Shown piece after piece: positions 42,934 to 52,595 of a DNA stretch of 64,000 nt. A program made the translations under genes and the position numbers. Under the pieces are notes generated by a model. That model did not search any database. It was not told where the DNA came from and saw nothing but the letters and a program-made list of their open reading frames with translations. The stretch comes from JACCZX01 sp963791315. Lineage in GTDB: Bacteria; Pseudomonadota; Gammaproteobacteria; Burkholderiales; Burkholderiaceae_F. The DNA lies in contig CAWBRQ010000005.1 of NCBI GenBank assembly GCA_963791315.1, forward strand, positions 62,001 through 126,000, given 5' to 3'. The first letter of the stretch is position 1. Each line of letters begins with the position of its first letter.

Positions 42934-44979
42934 CGGCCAGTCACCGTTCCTTTCAACCCGCGTTCGTTAGGCGTCCAGTGGCCATGACCGGGGCGAGGCC
43001 CAACGACCGCGCGTGCCAGCAATGCACGATCGGAGGCAAAGTCGAGCGGCGTGCGCAGCGCCAGTGGCGCTAGCAAGCCGCCCGGCGGCGCGGGAACGAC
43101 CAAATTGCCAGCCCAGGAATCTCCAGCACGCATCGGGATCGGAGCTGGCAGGCTCGTAACGACATTCGGATCAGCCTGCAGCACCCACGGCGCGAGTCTC
43201 CTGCACGGCCAGCTGCGCGCGCGGCTTGATCGCCGCTTCACCGATGCGACCGCGCTGACCGAAGCGAACAATCAGGTTCGAGCTCGTTGTGGCAGGTCCG
43301 ATCTTGTCGGTGATCGCGACGTCACGGCGCCACGTGTGATTGCGCACCATCATGAACTCCTCAAACGTCATCGCAATGTCTTCGCGCGTGGTCGAGTAGT
43401 TGTATTCGTCGGTCGCGCGATCGGCTGCGAAGAAAGTCGCCACATCGTTCGGCGTGTAGCCACGCTGCGTCGCGTCGGCGCTCGCGCCAAAGAATTTCAC
43501 CTGCGCCAGGCCTGCCAGTTGAGCTGACTGCAGCGGGAAACTTGCAGACATCTGGTCCGACGGCAGTTGCCCTGCCTGATAGCGCGGTGAGATGTTGCCC
43601 CAGGCTGACAACGAACTGTTCAGCGAAGCTCGGGCTGAAGGCGGCAGAAAGTCTGATGCGTGCGCGAGCTCGTGATAGAGCAGCCAACCCGCTTCGGCGA
43701 GCAGATAGGAAATGTCGCGCGAAATTCTCGACGTTGCAGGAAACGGCACGAAAATATTCTGATTGTTCTGCGTGTAGCGCCAGACGCCGGAGTACATCAG
43801 GTCGCGATCGAAATCGGAGCGAAAGTCCGGCGCTTCGTTGATCACGTCGCGCTGAGCGGCGGTCAGCCAGAAATTGTCGGCGTCCAGATAGATCGCACCG
43901 GTGAGCGCGTAGTAGAAGCTCGGGCGCACGTGAGCACCGATCACAATCGCGGTAACGCCATTGAACAGCCGCAGCATGTCCTGTGATGCCTGCGTCCGCA
44001 GCAGCTGCTCGAACGTTTCGCCCATCCAGTCGTGAGAGACGACGACGCGATCCATGATCTGGTCGACCGTCGGGACCGCGCCTGCCGTTGTCTGGTGCAG
44101 GAACGGCAGCGTCGATAGCGGGCACAAGTTGGTCGCGCCGCCGGTGTATTGCAAGTTGGCTTCGTAGGTACAGCGTACGAGCACACCCGCTAACGGGCCG
44201 CCGGCTCGATACGGGTAGGTGCGTGATACGTGCAGGTCGCTGAACACGAACGGCAAGCTGCCGCTCGGATCCGGAGGCGCCTGCGCGTAGTTTTCGATCA
44301 ATACGAACACGTCGTCGGTATCCGTTGCGCCACTTGCGGTGCGACGTGTTACCCGAAACGTCAATGCAGTGTCACGGGTGACCTCGGGCGCAACGAACAA
44401 CACGCGGTTCGGATCGCTGGCATCGAGGGTGACCTGCGGTCCGGCCGTTTGCGTCCAGGTGTTGGTCTCTCCGGACGCCAATGCTGGCCACGCACGCAGC
44501 GACACGTTCCCGCCTTTGCGTGCCGCGTGATCGACGCGCACCAGTACCGCGACGGCGGCCGACGGAGCCACCGCATTGATGCTGACACTGCCGGTTTGCT
44601 GCACGCCCCCGGCATCGAGAAAAGTCACCGCGAAACTGTATATACCGGCGCTTTGCGGCTCAAAGCTGATCGCCTGCGACTTGCTCGAAATCAATGTGAC
44701 CGCAGGTCCCGCCGTTTGTGTCCACTGCACGTTGCCGACTGCGCCGGTGCACCCCGCGAGCACGGCACCGGCGGCCTTGCCAGCCACGACGCTGGCGTCG
44801 CCCACAATTGAGAACGTGCCGCTCCCAGTGCACGTGGGGGTGGGCGCAATGGAGGGCGGCGGGACAGGCGCTGGCGCGGGAACAGGAGTGTTCGAATCGC
44901 CACCGCCACCGCACGCCGCCAGCACGAGCGCCAGCACTGCAGCAGGGGTCAGCCGAATCAAAGCAGCCGGTACGTTCAT
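42930..44979 (-). CDS. Lipoprotein with Ig/PKD-like domains and a HExxHxxD putative metallopeptidase domain, one frame break
   Basis: Repaired length about 682 residues. Lipoprotein signal ends VLALVLAACGGGGDS (lipidated Cys). A Pro/Ala linker follows, then two PKD/Ig-like domains (VGNVQWTQTAGPAVTLI, ETNTWTQTAGPQVTLDAS). The C-terminal half has GWLLYHELAHASDFLPPS, a HELAH zinc motif with Asp three residues later, and a downstream Glu cluster (DIAMTFEEFMMVRNH). Four cysteines lie in SLPFVF...TNLCPL. Near 43195 the frame breaks; one base less joins QETRA to PWVLQADPNVVTSLPAPIPM and the stop at 42930. The family is not one I can name. A surface or periplasmic zinc peptidase is inferred. Confidence 0.62.
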
Positions 44980-45085
44980 GTCTCGATCAACTCGAAGTGA
45001 CGAGCCACAATAGCGAGCATGCGAGCGCGGTCAATGCCGCGCTTGCCCTAATACGTGCGCGCACACAGGAATGCGAAACAGACCA

Positions 45086-46636
45086 TCAAGTGCGCCAGAC
45101 TGTCCATCCGCCAACGGCAACGACAACGGCCAGCAACACCGTCGCCACCGCGTACCAGATGTTCGTCAACCGCTGCTCACGACGCAGCATGCGTACTTCG
45201 TCGATCAATCGGCCGTCGTCATGATGACGAGTCAGCGCCGCATGCATCAATCGCGGCAACTGCGGCAGCAGATAAGTCCATTGCATCGCTTCACGCTTGA
45301 GTCGTTCTTCCATGCCGCGCCAGCCAACCTGGTCTTCCATCCAGCGCTCGAGAAAAGGCTTGGCGGTTTTCCATAAATCGAGCTCGGGATCAAGCTGGCG
45401 GCCGAGGCCTTCGATGTTGAGCAATGTCTTCTGCAACAGCACCAGTTGCGGCTGGACTTCGACGTTAAATCGCTGCGACGCCTGAAACAGCCGCAGCAGT
45501 ACCTGGCCCAGCGAGATGTCCTTCAGCGGCTTGTCGAACACCGGCTCGCAACATGCGCGCACTGCGCTTTCCAACTCGTCGACGCGGGTGTCCTCCGGTA
45601 CCCAGCCCGATTCGATGTGCAGCTCGGCGACACGCTTGTAATCATGCTGAAAGAACGCGAGAAAGTTTTGTGCCAAATAATTCTTGTCGCTCTCGCTCAA
45701 CGTTCCAACGATGCCGAAATCGAGCCCGATGTACTTGTTGAAATCGTCGCCTTGAGTGCCGACCAGAACGTTGCCGGGATGCATGTCGGCATGAAAGAAC
45801 GCATGGTCGAAGACCTGCGTGAAAAAGATGGTGACACCGTCACGCGACAGCTTCTGGATGTCGATGCCCGCTTCAAGCAGCCGATCCATGTGGCTGATGG
45901 GAATTCCGGTCATGCGCTGCATGACCAGCACATTGTCGCTGCAGTAGTCGAAGTACATCTCGGGTACGACGAACAGCGGTGAGCCTGCGAAGTTGCGTCG
46001 CAGTTGCGACGCGTTCGCCGCTTCGCGCATCAAATCAAGCTCGTCGTGCAGATAGCGGTCGAATTCGCCGACCACTGCACGTGGCCGCAAGCGCTTGCCG
46101 TCGCGCCATAGACGCTCGACCAGGCGCGCGGCGGTATCGAGCAGCGACAGATCCTTTTCGATCGCCTGCAGCATGTTCGGCCGCAGCACCTTGACGGCCA
46201 CTTCTTTGCCAGCGTGCGGGCCCTCCCGCAGTACCGCGAAGTGCACCTGTGCGATCGACGCCGACGCTACCGGCTCGCGGTCAAACGAGGAGAACACCGC
46301 ATCGATCGGTCGACGCAGCCCGCGCTCGATCTCGCGCATTGCAGTCTCGGACGCAAAAGGCGGCACGCGGTCCTGCAGGCGCGCGAGCTCGTCGGCCATG
46401 TCGGGCGGCAATAGGTCGCGTCGTGTCGACAGGACCTGTCCGAACTTGACGAAGATCGGACCCAGATCTTCGAGCGCGCGCCGCAGTCGAACCGCGCGGG
46501 GCTCGCGCGGTGCGCCGAAGGTCGTCCAATCGACCAGCCGCACCAGCGCTCGGTTTTTTAGACTCGTTACGACGATTTCATCGAGGCGGTAGCGCCAGAC
46601 GACCGCCAGGATGCGAATAAGGCGCAGGAGCCGCAT
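45086..46636 (-). CDS. ubiB: Ubiquinone biosynthesis regulatory protein kinase-like UbiB
   Basis: 516 residues. ABC1/ADCK/UbiB kinase-like domain: LGPIFVKFGQVLSTRRDLLP (K-x-G-Q motif), ASIAQVHFAVLREGPHAG, VAVKVLRPNM (lysine), FFHADMHPGNVLVG (catalytic-loop equivalent) and IGLDFGIVGTLSE (DFG-like). Two C-terminal helices (TNIWYAVATVLLAVVVAVGG) anchor it in the membrane. Needed for ubiquinone synthesis, probably as an ATPase that helps release lipid intermediates. It follows ubiJ by 44 nt in the ubiE-Tim44-ubiJ-ubiB cluster. Confidence 0.95.
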   Translation of the reverse strand: MRLLRLIRILAVVWRYRLDEIVVTSLKNRALVRLVDWTTFGAPREPRAVRLRRALEDLGPIFVKFGQVLSTRRDLLPPDMADELARLQDRVPPFASETAMREIERGLRRPIDAVFSSFDREPVASASIAQVHFAVLREGPHAGKEVAVKVLRPNMLQAIEKDLSLLDTAARLVERLWRDGKRLRPRAVVGEFDRYLHDELDLMREAANASQLRRNFAGSPLFVVPEMYFDYCSDNVLVMQRMTGIPISHMDRLLEAGIDIQKLSRDGVTIFFTQVFDHAFFHADMHPGNVLVGTQGDDFNKYIGLDFGIVGTLSESDKNYLAQNFLAFFQHDYKRVAELHIESGWVPEDTRVDELESAVRACCEPVFDKPLKDISLGQVLLRLFQASQRFNVEVQPQLVLLQKTLLNIEGLGRQLDPELDLWKTAKPFLERWMEDQVGWRGMEERLKREAMQWTYLLPQLPRLMHAALTRHHDDGRLIDEVRMLRREQRLTNIWYAVATVLLAVVVAVGGWTVWRT

Positions 46637-46680
46637 GGGCGGCGATTGTAGGGTGTGCGACGACTGACTACCGCTCGGCG

Positions 46681-47263
46681 CTATGCAGGGGTCAGCAGAT
46701 CGATTCGCTTTTCAATCCGCGCCACGTCGTCGCGCAAATGATTGACATCCTGGTTGAAGCTTTCAAGTTCCTCGCGGCCCACGACCATCGGGTTCTCGGT
46801 CGACGACGTAGTGCGCAGTGTTGTCGAGCACGTTGTCGGCAATTTGCTTCCACTGGGATGCGCTTGCGCGCATGAATCCAACCAAGCGCTGCGCCGCCGC
46901 ATCGCCGATAAACCGCGACAGCTCTTCTTCCGGCTCGGGCTTCAGGTTCTGCAGGACGAATGCGAGGGCTTGCGCAAACTCGGCATCACCGCTGAGCCGC
47001 ACGTCCTTCATCGCCGCCTGCGGGTCCAGCATCGCCAGCGGCAACGAAGAGAGCGCAACGCCAATGGTGACCGCTGGCTCGCCGTTGTCGGCCACGGCGA
47101 ACATGCCCGCGTCGGTTACCTGCAGCGTCAGCGCGAACGGTGCCGCGTCGAAGCGGGCGCTGCGCCCTGAAAATGGCGCCAGCTTGTCACGCGCCCACTG
47201 TTCGTGTGCCAGCGTGCGGTTAAGCAGCGCGACAGCAGTCGAGTTCGCGATCTGATCGATCAT
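46681..47263 (-). CDS. ubiJ: Ubiquinone biosynthesis accessory factor UbiJ (SCP2 domain), one frame break
   Basis: Repaired length about 193 residues. The SCP2-like lipid-binding domain fills the first two thirds (LNRTLAHEQWARDKLAPFSG, LTLQVTDAGMFAVAD, KDVRLSGDAEFAQALAFVLQ). The end is a coiled-coil (GREELESFNQDVNHLRDDVA, RIEKRIDLLTPA). Near 46807 the frame breaks; removing one base gives DNTAHYSSTENPMVVGREEL, which is the normal UbiJ junction. UbiJ binds ubiquinone intermediates and partners UbiK in the soluble Ubi complex. It sits between the Tim44-domain gene and ubiB. Confidence 0.85.
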
Positions 47264-47277
47264 TGGTGGCTAATGTG

Positions 47278-47300
47278 AAAGAGGGCGCCGCAGCGCCCTC
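47278..47300 (-). terminator. Hairpin after the Tim44-domain gene
   Basis: 8-bp stem GAGGGCGC / GCGCCCTC with a 4-nt loop, followed by TTTC on the minus strand, 20 nt past the stop. The weak T-run suggests partial read-through into ubiJ. Confidence 0.6.
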
Positions 47301-47319
47301 TAATCTCCATCGACATCCG

Positions 47320-48306
47320 TTACGCAAGCTGTTGTATGCCCGCGAGAACCCAACCACCGCCGCGCACCGGCTTGGCCAGATTCCAAACCTCGGAAACGCG
47401 TTCGACCTCGCCATCGACCTTTAGCGTGCCATCGAACTTGACGCTTGCGATGTGTTCATCGGCGGTTGATTCGATGCCAAGCAAATCGGCATCGAGGGTC
47501 ACAACTTCCGTCGTCGATTTTCCACCGCGGGCGCGCAACTCGTGCGTGAGGGTGATAAACATGTCGTTGCTCGTGAACTCGGAGAGTTCTGCCAGGTCTC
47601 CGCTGTCCCACGCCTGTTGCAGCTTGACGTAGTTCGCTTTGGCCGCGGTCAGAAACCCCGCGCTGTCAAAACCTGCCGGGATTCCCCACGGCGCGCTACC
47701 TACCGACCCGTTGCCGCGCGCAAATTGATCCATTGCCGAGCCGGCGCGTGCGCCGGCAGCGAAAGGAGCGTCGGGGCTGCGCGCAGGCGGTCCACTCTCA
47801 TAGCCAACATGCTTGTAGGTGCCTGGTGAACCTGCGTTCGGAACAGGATCCACTCGCCCTGCAGCGCTTCCATAAGCGGGCTGTGGTGTGCCACCGCGGA
47901 TACGGCGCATCACGAAGCCCGCGATCATCAACAACACCATGCCGATCAGCAATACCGTCAGGAACATCGTCAGCGCTTCGCCAAATCCAAGATACGACGC
48001 CAGAGCAGCGATGCCCAAACCGGCGGCGAGCCCCATTAATGCACCACGCCACGGACTGCGCGGCGCTGCGGCTGCGGCGCCTGGACGCGCCGCTGCGGCC
48101 GCGGCCGGGGTCTGTTGTTGATTGCCTGCCTGCGGGGTTTGCTGTTGCGGCGGCGTGGCCTGTCGTTGCTGCACCGGCTCCGATTGCCGACCGAGATTCT
48201 TGCCGCCACCAAAGCGGCGCTGTGCATCCGCATCAAACGCAAACGTCGAGGCGACGGCACCGATCATCAAAGCTGCCAGTGTCTTGCCAGTGAACAAGTG
48301 TTTCAT
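47320..48306 (-). CDS. Tim44-domain membrane protein
   Basis: 328 residues. Signal or first helix (LAALMIGAVASTFAFDADA), then a Gln/Pro-rich segment (QQRQATPPQQQTPQAGNQQQ), two membrane helices (ALMGLAAGLGIAALASYLGF and MFLTVLLIGMVLLMIAGFVM), and a C-terminal Tim44-like domain (FLTAAKANYVKLQQAWDSGD, LSEFTSNDMFITLTHELRAR, EVWNLAKPVRGGGWVLAGIQ). This layout is standard for the betaproteobacterial protein found between ubiE and ubiJ. Its role is unproven; the fold binds lipids or peptides. Confidence 0.88.
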   Translation of the reverse strand: MKHLFTGKTLAALMIGAVASTFAFDADAQRRFGGGKNLGRQSEPVQQRQATPPQQQTPQAGNQQQTPAAAAAARPGAAAAAPRSPWRGALMGLAAGLGIAALASYLGFGEALTMFLTVLLIGMVLLMIAGFVMRRIRGGTPQPAYGSAAGRVDPVPNAGSPGTYKHVGYESGPPARSPDAPFAAGARAGSAMDQFARGNGSVGSAPWGIPAGFDSAGFLTAAKANYVKLQQAWDSGDLAELSEFTSNDMFITLTHELRARGGKSTTEVVTLDADLLGIESTADEHIASVKFDGTLKVDGEVERVSEVWNLAKPVRGGGWVLAGIQQLA

Positions 48307-48324
48307 GTGACCTCCACTACCGAT

Positions 48325-49065
48325 CTAATACTTCGTGCCGACGTGCAGTGCGCATACACCGGCGGTGAGATTGAACCATTGGACGCTATCGAACCCTGCA
48401 TGTTCCATCATTTTGGCCAATTCGTCTTGCGGCGGATGCATCCGTACCGACTCGGCGAGGTAACGGTAGCTTTCACCATCCTTGGCAATCTTTTTGCCCA
48501 GCCACGGCAATACGTTGAACGAATACGCGTCGTATATGGGGGCGATTCGCTGCCAAACACGCGAAAATTCGAGTACGAGAAGTCGGCCACCGGGCTTTAG
48601 CACGCGCTGCATCTCTGCCAATGCCGCGTCTTTGTGCGTCATGTTGCGCAGGCCGAAGGCGACCGAAAGGACGTCGAAGTAGCCGGAAGCAAACGGCAGA
48701 CACTCGGCATCGCATTGAGCCACTGGAAGCATCTGTCCGCGATCGAGCAAACGGTCACGACCCTCGGCCAACATCGACGCATTGATATCGGTCAACCACA
48801 CTTCGCCGGTTGCACCCGCGCGCTCGGCAAACGCGCTCGCCAGATCGCCTGTTCCGCCCGCAATATCCAACACCTTCATTCCCGCACGCACGTTCGCTTG
48901 GCGCACGGCAAACGCCTTCCAAATGCGGTGCAGTCCGGCCGACATGACGTCGTTCATCACGTCGTACTTCGATGCGACGGAATCGAACACGCCGGCCACG
49001 CGGCGCGACTTGTCGGATTCGTCCACCTCGGTGAAACCGAAGTGTGTCGTTGGCGGTTTATCCAT
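48325..49065 (-). CDS. ubiE: Demethylmenaquinone/2-methoxy-6-polyprenyl-1,4-benzoquinol methyltransferase
   Basis: 246 residues, class I SAM methyltransferase. Seen: THFGFTEVDESDKSRRVAGV (family N-terminus), YDVMNDVMSAGLHRIWK, the SAM motif VLDIAGGTGDLASAFAERAG, VAFGLRNMTHKDAAL, and the C-terminal PGGRLLVLEFSRVWQR. It performs the C-methylation step of ubiquinone (and menaquinone) synthesis. The ATG at 49065 is chosen because the family begins there; it overlaps the DUF971 stop by 8 nt. It heads the ubiE-Tim44-ubiJ-ubiB run. Confidence 0.96.
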   Translation of the reverse strand: MDKPPTTHFGFTEVDESDKSRRVAGVFDSVASKYDVMNDVMSAGLHRIWKAFAVRQANVRAGMKVLDIAGGTGDLASAFAERAGATGEVWLTDINASMLAEGRDRLLDRGQMLPVAQCDAECLPFASGYFDVLSVAFGLRNMTHKDAALAEMQRVLKPGGRLLVLEFSRVWQRIAPIYDAYSFNVLPWLGKKIAKDGESYRYLAESVRMHPPQDELAKMMEHAGFDSVQWFNLTAGVCALHVGTKY

Positions 49066-49477
49066 GATGACCGCAGCCCGAGGCGCTGGGCGTGGCAACC
49101 TTTGGTGTCAACGCCGGATCGCGGCTGGCGCCTGCTGCTTTCAGTTGTGTCAGATATTCATCCCACAAACGGCTCTGATTGGCACCTAACTCATACAGGT
49201 ACTCCCACGAGTAGATGCCGCTCGAGTGCCCGTCCGAAAAGAGCGGCTGCACGGCGTAGTGGCCGATCGGCTGCACCTCGGTGATCGTGACGTCGCGCTT
49301 TCCTGCCTGCAGCGTGCCTTGACCCGGGCCGTGGCCCCGCACTTCCGCCGATGGCGAGTGCACACGCATGAACTCGAACGGCAGCTTGAAGCTTCGACCG
49401 TCGTCGAACTCGATCTCGAAAACGCGAGATGCGGAGTGCAGCGTGATGTTGATCGGCGCGGGTACGTTGGATGCCAT
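49058..49477 (-). CDS. DUF971 (gamma-butyrobetaine-hydroxylase N-terminal-like) protein
   Basis: 139 residues. The DUF971 domain spans ~10-110: ITLHSASRVFEIEFDDGRSF, KLPFEFMRVHSPSAEVRGHG, ITEVQPIGHYAVQPLFSDGH, SGIYSWEYLYELGANQSRLW. The domain binds metal or clusters in some relatives. The C-terminus ends GCGHHG, a Cys/His tail that could bind zinc or iron. It overlaps ubiE by 8 nt, a conserved pairing in betaproteobacteria, so a link to quinone or iron-sulfur metabolism is likely but unproven. Confidence 0.88.
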   Translation of the reverse strand: MASNVPAPINITLHSASRVFEIEFDDGRSFKLPFEFMRVHSPSAEVRGHGPGQGTLQAGKRDVTITEVQPIGHYAVQPLFSDGHSSGIYSWEYLYELGANQSRLWDEYLTQLKAAGASRDPALTPKVATPSASGCGHHG

Positions 49478-49492
49478 GGTCAGCGGTGCGTG

Positions 49493-49568
49493 TGGCGCGC
49501 CCGGCGGGATTCGAACCCACGACCCCTGGCTTCGGAGGCCAGTACTCTATCCACTGAGCTACGGGCGC
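49493..49568 (-). tRNA. tRNA-Arg (anticodon CCG)
   Basis: 76 nt cloverleaf on the minus strand. The acceptor stem is GCGCCCG / CGGGCGC. The D-loop region is TAGCTCAGTGGATAGAGTA, and the anticodon arm is CTGGC-CTCCGAA-GCCAG with anticodon CCG. The T-arm GTGGG-TTCGAAT-CCCGC is followed by discriminator G and an encoded CCA. It reads CGG codons. Confidence 0.97.
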
Positions 49569-49672
49569 AGATAGGTATGCAATGGTAGCGTGGCGAGCGC
49601 GGCGACGCTCAGCCCAACATGAGCAGCCAAGACGCCGCCGCTATACTTTCGCGCCTCGCACTGGAGCGTTCG

Positions 49673-50530
49673 ATGTCGCAACACGACAATTCCCTGATCA
49701 AAACACCGCGTCAACTGATCATCGTCATCACGCTTGCCTTCCTCGTGCCGGTGATACTGATCAGCCTGCTTGCGACCTACGTGGTTCGGAGCACGACCAG
49801 TGGCGGCGCCGGCTCCGATGCTATGGGCGACAAGGCGGTCGCCGAACGCATGCGCCCGGTCGGGTTAGTCGCGTTCGCGGATTCGAGCGGCCCGAAGTCG
49901 TTGCAGACTGGTGAAGCGGTTTACGCGGCCTCGTGCAGTGCGTGTCACGCAGCGGGCGTAGCCGGTGCGCCGCGCGCCGGCGACGCTACAGCCTGGGCAC
50001 CGCGCATCAAGCAAGGATTCGATTTGCTGGTGAAACATGCAGTCGAAGGATTCAAAGCAATGCCCCCGAAAGGCGGCAACTCAAATCTGGATTCGATTGA
50101 GGTCGCGCGCGCGGTTGCGTTTATGGGCAACCAGTCGGGAGCAAAATTCAAGGAACCGGCAGCACCGGTAAGCACTGCCGCGCCGGCTGCCGCCACACCC
50201 GCGGTTGCGCCTGCGGCCGCTGCCACGGTGACCGCTGCTGCACCAGCTTCCACGGCCACGGCCGCAAAGGGCGCGGCAGTCACTGCGAAGGTCGATGGTG
50301 CCAAAGTCTATGCGTCGGGTTGCAACGTGTGTCACACCGCAGGCGTTGCCGGTGCACCGAAGTTTGGTGACAAAGCGGCGTGGGCGCCGCGCATTGGGCA
50401 AGGCATCGACGCGCTAACGGCGTCCGCCATCAAAGGCAAGGGCGCAATGCCGCCGCGTGGCGCCGTGCCCAATATCAGCGACGCCGAAGTGCGCGCGGCA
50501 GTCGAACATATGGTGGCGGCAGCCAAGTAG
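49673..50530 (+). CDS. Dihaem cytochrome c5-type protein, membrane-anchored
   Basis: 285 residues. An uncleaved N-terminal helix (LIIVITLAFLVPVILISLLA) anchors it. The first haem site is SCSACHAAGVAG with distal Met in FKAMPPKGGNS. A ~60-residue Ala/Pro/Thr linker separates the second haem site, GCNVCHTAGVAG, with Met in KGAMPPRGAVPN. Both domains are class I c-type cytochromes of the c5 group and carry electrons in the periplasm, probably to a terminal oxidase. TATACT at 49641-49646 could be a -10 box. It converges with priA, with 16 nt between stops. Confidence 0.92.
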   Translation: MSQHDNSLIKTPRQLIIVITLAFLVPVILISLLATYVVRSTTSGGAGSDAMGDKAVAERMRPVGLVAFADSSGPKSLQTGEAVYAASCSACHAAGVAGAPRAGDATAWAPRIKQGFDLLVKHAVEGFKAMPPKGGNSNLDSIEVARAVAFMGNQSGAKFKEPAAPVSTAAPAAATPAVAPAAAATVTAAAPASTATAAKGAAVTAKVDGAKVYASGCNVCHTAGVAGAPKFGDKAAWAPRIGQGIDALTASAIKGKGAMPPRGAVPNISDAEVRAAVEHMVAAAK

Positions 50531-50546
50531 AGTTTTGGCGCAGCCG

Positions 50547-52595
50547 CTACAGTTCCAGCGGATCGACTTCGATATTCCATCGCAATGCGGTGCGCCTGTC
50601 GCGCAGCGCCGCGAGCCAGGCGCTCAGTAGCATGTGCAGTTGCGTGCGCTGATCCGCTTCAATCAGTAATTGCGCACGAGACACGCCAGCCAACCGTTGC
50701 AGCGACATCGGTACCGGATCGAACAGGCGCACGTGTGACGCGGCGACGGCAAACTGCTGCAGCGCTTGATCGCGCGCTGACCGCAAGAAATCGAGCGCTG
50801 CTTCCATCGTGCGTGCCTCAGCGGTCATCAGTGCTTGATACGTAGTCGGCGGCATGCGCGCGGCCTGCCGCTCGGTCAGCTGAGCCTGGGCGAACTGCGC
50901 GTAGTCGTGGCGCGCGAGTGCGGCGAACAACGGATGCGTCGGGAACCGCGTTTGGACGAGCACTCGGCTCGACAAGCCGGCACGGCCTGCGCGACCCGAA
51001 ACCTGCATCAATGTCGCAAACAATCGCTCTGGAGCGCGAAAGTCGTGTGATGCCAGTTGACCATCGGGATTGAGCACGACGACCAGCGAAACGCGCTGAA
51101 AGTCGTGTCCTTTCGCGATCATCTGTGTGCCGACAAGCACATCGACTTCTCCCGCGTGCACCGCATCGAGCGCTTTCTTTGCTGCATGACGCTGTCGTGT
51201 GGAGTCGCGATCGATACGCGCAATCTTCGCCGCCGGCAACAATGTCCGCAGGGTTTCCTCGATGCGCTGCGTGCCCTGACCCACGCCCTTCAAGTGCTGA
51301 TTACCGCAAGTCGGGCAAGCGCGCGGCACAGGAGCACCATATCCGCAGTGATGGCAGCGCAGCGACCGATCCGGTTTGTGGAACACCGCAAACGTCGAGC
51401 AGCGAGGGCAGTTCGAGAGCCAGCCGCACGAGTCGCATGTCACTACCGGCGCATAGCCACGACGATTCAGAAATACCAGCGACTGCTCGCCGCGATCGAA
51501 GGTGTCCGTCAGTGCCTGCGCGACCGGTACCGACAACCCATTTTGCGGCTTGCGTACACGCGCGTCGATCAGCTCGAGCGCTGGCCGCGGCTGCAGCGAG
51601 CCCCCCAAGCCAACGCGCTCGACCAGTTGCAGCAACCGGTAACGGCCAGCCTGCGCCTGCGCCCAGCTCTCAATCGAAGGCGTGGCCGAACCCAGCACGA
51701 TAGGGATGTCGAGCAACTGAGCGCGCTTGACCGCCAGATCGCGCGCGGAATACCGCACGCCTTCGCCGGCCTTGTACGACGGGTCGTGTTCCTCATCGAT
51801 CACGATGATCGAGAGTCGCGGTATCGAACAGAAAACAGCCAGCCGTGTACCAACGACGATGCGCGCACGCCCTTCGTGCGCAGCGAGCCAGGCGGCCGCA
51901 CGTTCCGTGTCTGCCAGGTTGCTGTGCAATGCCACTACGTACTCGTTCGGAAAGCGTGCGCGCAACAGCGATTCGAGCTGTGGCGTCAGATTGATCTCCG
52001 GCACCAACAGCAATGCCTGTGCTGTCGGATTCGACGCAAGCCTGCGCGCGATGGCGCTCAAATACACCTCGGTCTTGCCGCTGCCAGTGACGCCAAACAG
52101 CAGATGAGGCGCGAAGCCTGATGCGCTGATCAGTGCATCGATCGCCACCGCCTGTTCCGTCGAGGGCTCGAGTTCCTGCGCACCGGACTCACCCCATCGA
52201 GGCTGTGCGCGCTGGCGCAGTCTCGCTAGCGATTGCGCGTGACGTGCTCCGGGCACAGTCCGCCAGGCGCGGGGTAGAGCTGGTAGTGCCACTTCACCCC
52301 ATGCATGCTGGTAATACTCGGCCGCAAAGTGAGTCAGCTGCAGCCAGTGCGAATTCAACGGCGCGATTTCCGTGAGCGCTCGCGTGATTGGCTTGATTCG
52401 GTTCGGATTGATCGTCGGCCGATTCAAGCCAACGACGATGCCGACTCGAGCGTTTCGCCCAAGCGGAACGACGCACCGAACCCCAATATCAATGTGGGCT
52501 GCAGCATCGACATCGAGCGCGTAATCGAGCGGCTGCATGCCCGGCAGATCGACGATGACTTGCGCATGGAGCGGCGCAGTTCCATCTTTGCTCAT
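50547..52595 (-). CDS. priA: Primosomal protein N' (replication restart helicase)
   Basis: 682 residues. N-terminal DNA-binding domain (QVIVDLPGMQPLDYALDVDA, RCVVPLGRNARVGIVVGL), then superfamily 2 helicase with P-loop LLFGVTGSGKTEVYL, DEEHDPSYK (Walker B) and VLGSATPSIES. The zinc site is formed by CDSCGWLSNCPRC, RCHHCGYG and CPTCGNQ. Motifs V and VI follow in LVGTQMIAKGHDFQRV and QVSGRAGRAGL. PriA reloads the replisome at stalled forks. It follows hemE across a 318-nt gap with DnaA-box-like sites. Confidence 0.96.
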   Translation of the reverse strand: MSKDGTAPLHAQVIVDLPGMQPLDYALDVDAAAHIDIGVRCVVPLGRNARVGIVVGLNRPTINPNRIKPITRALTEIAPLNSHWLQLTHFAAEYYQHAWGEVALPALPRAWRTVPGARHAQSLARLRQRAQPRWGESGAQELEPSTEQAVAIDALISASGFAPHLLFGVTGSGKTEVYLSAIARRLASNPTAQALLLVPEINLTPQLESLLRARFPNEYVVALHSNLADTERAAAWLAAHEGRARIVVGTRLAVFCSIPRLSIIVIDEEHDPSYKAGEGVRYSARDLAVKRAQLLDIPIVLGSATPSIESWAQAQAGRYRLLQLVERVGLGGSLQPRPALELIDARVRKPQNGLSVPVAQALTDTFDRGEQSLVFLNRRGYAPVVTCDSCGWLSNCPRCSTFAVFHKPDRSLRCHHCGYGAPVPRACPTCGNQHLKGVGQGTQRIEETLRTLLPAAKIARIDRDSTRQRHAAKKALDAVHAGEVDVLVGTQMIAKGHDFQRVSLVVVLNPDGQLASHDFRAPERLFATLMQVSGRAGRAGLSSRVLVQTRFPTHPLFAALARHDYAQFAQAQLTERQAARMPPTTYQALMTAEARTMEAALDFLRSARDQALQQFAVAASHVRLFDPVPMSLQRLAGVSRAQLLIEADQRTQLHMLLSAWLAALRDRRTALRWNIEVDPLEL

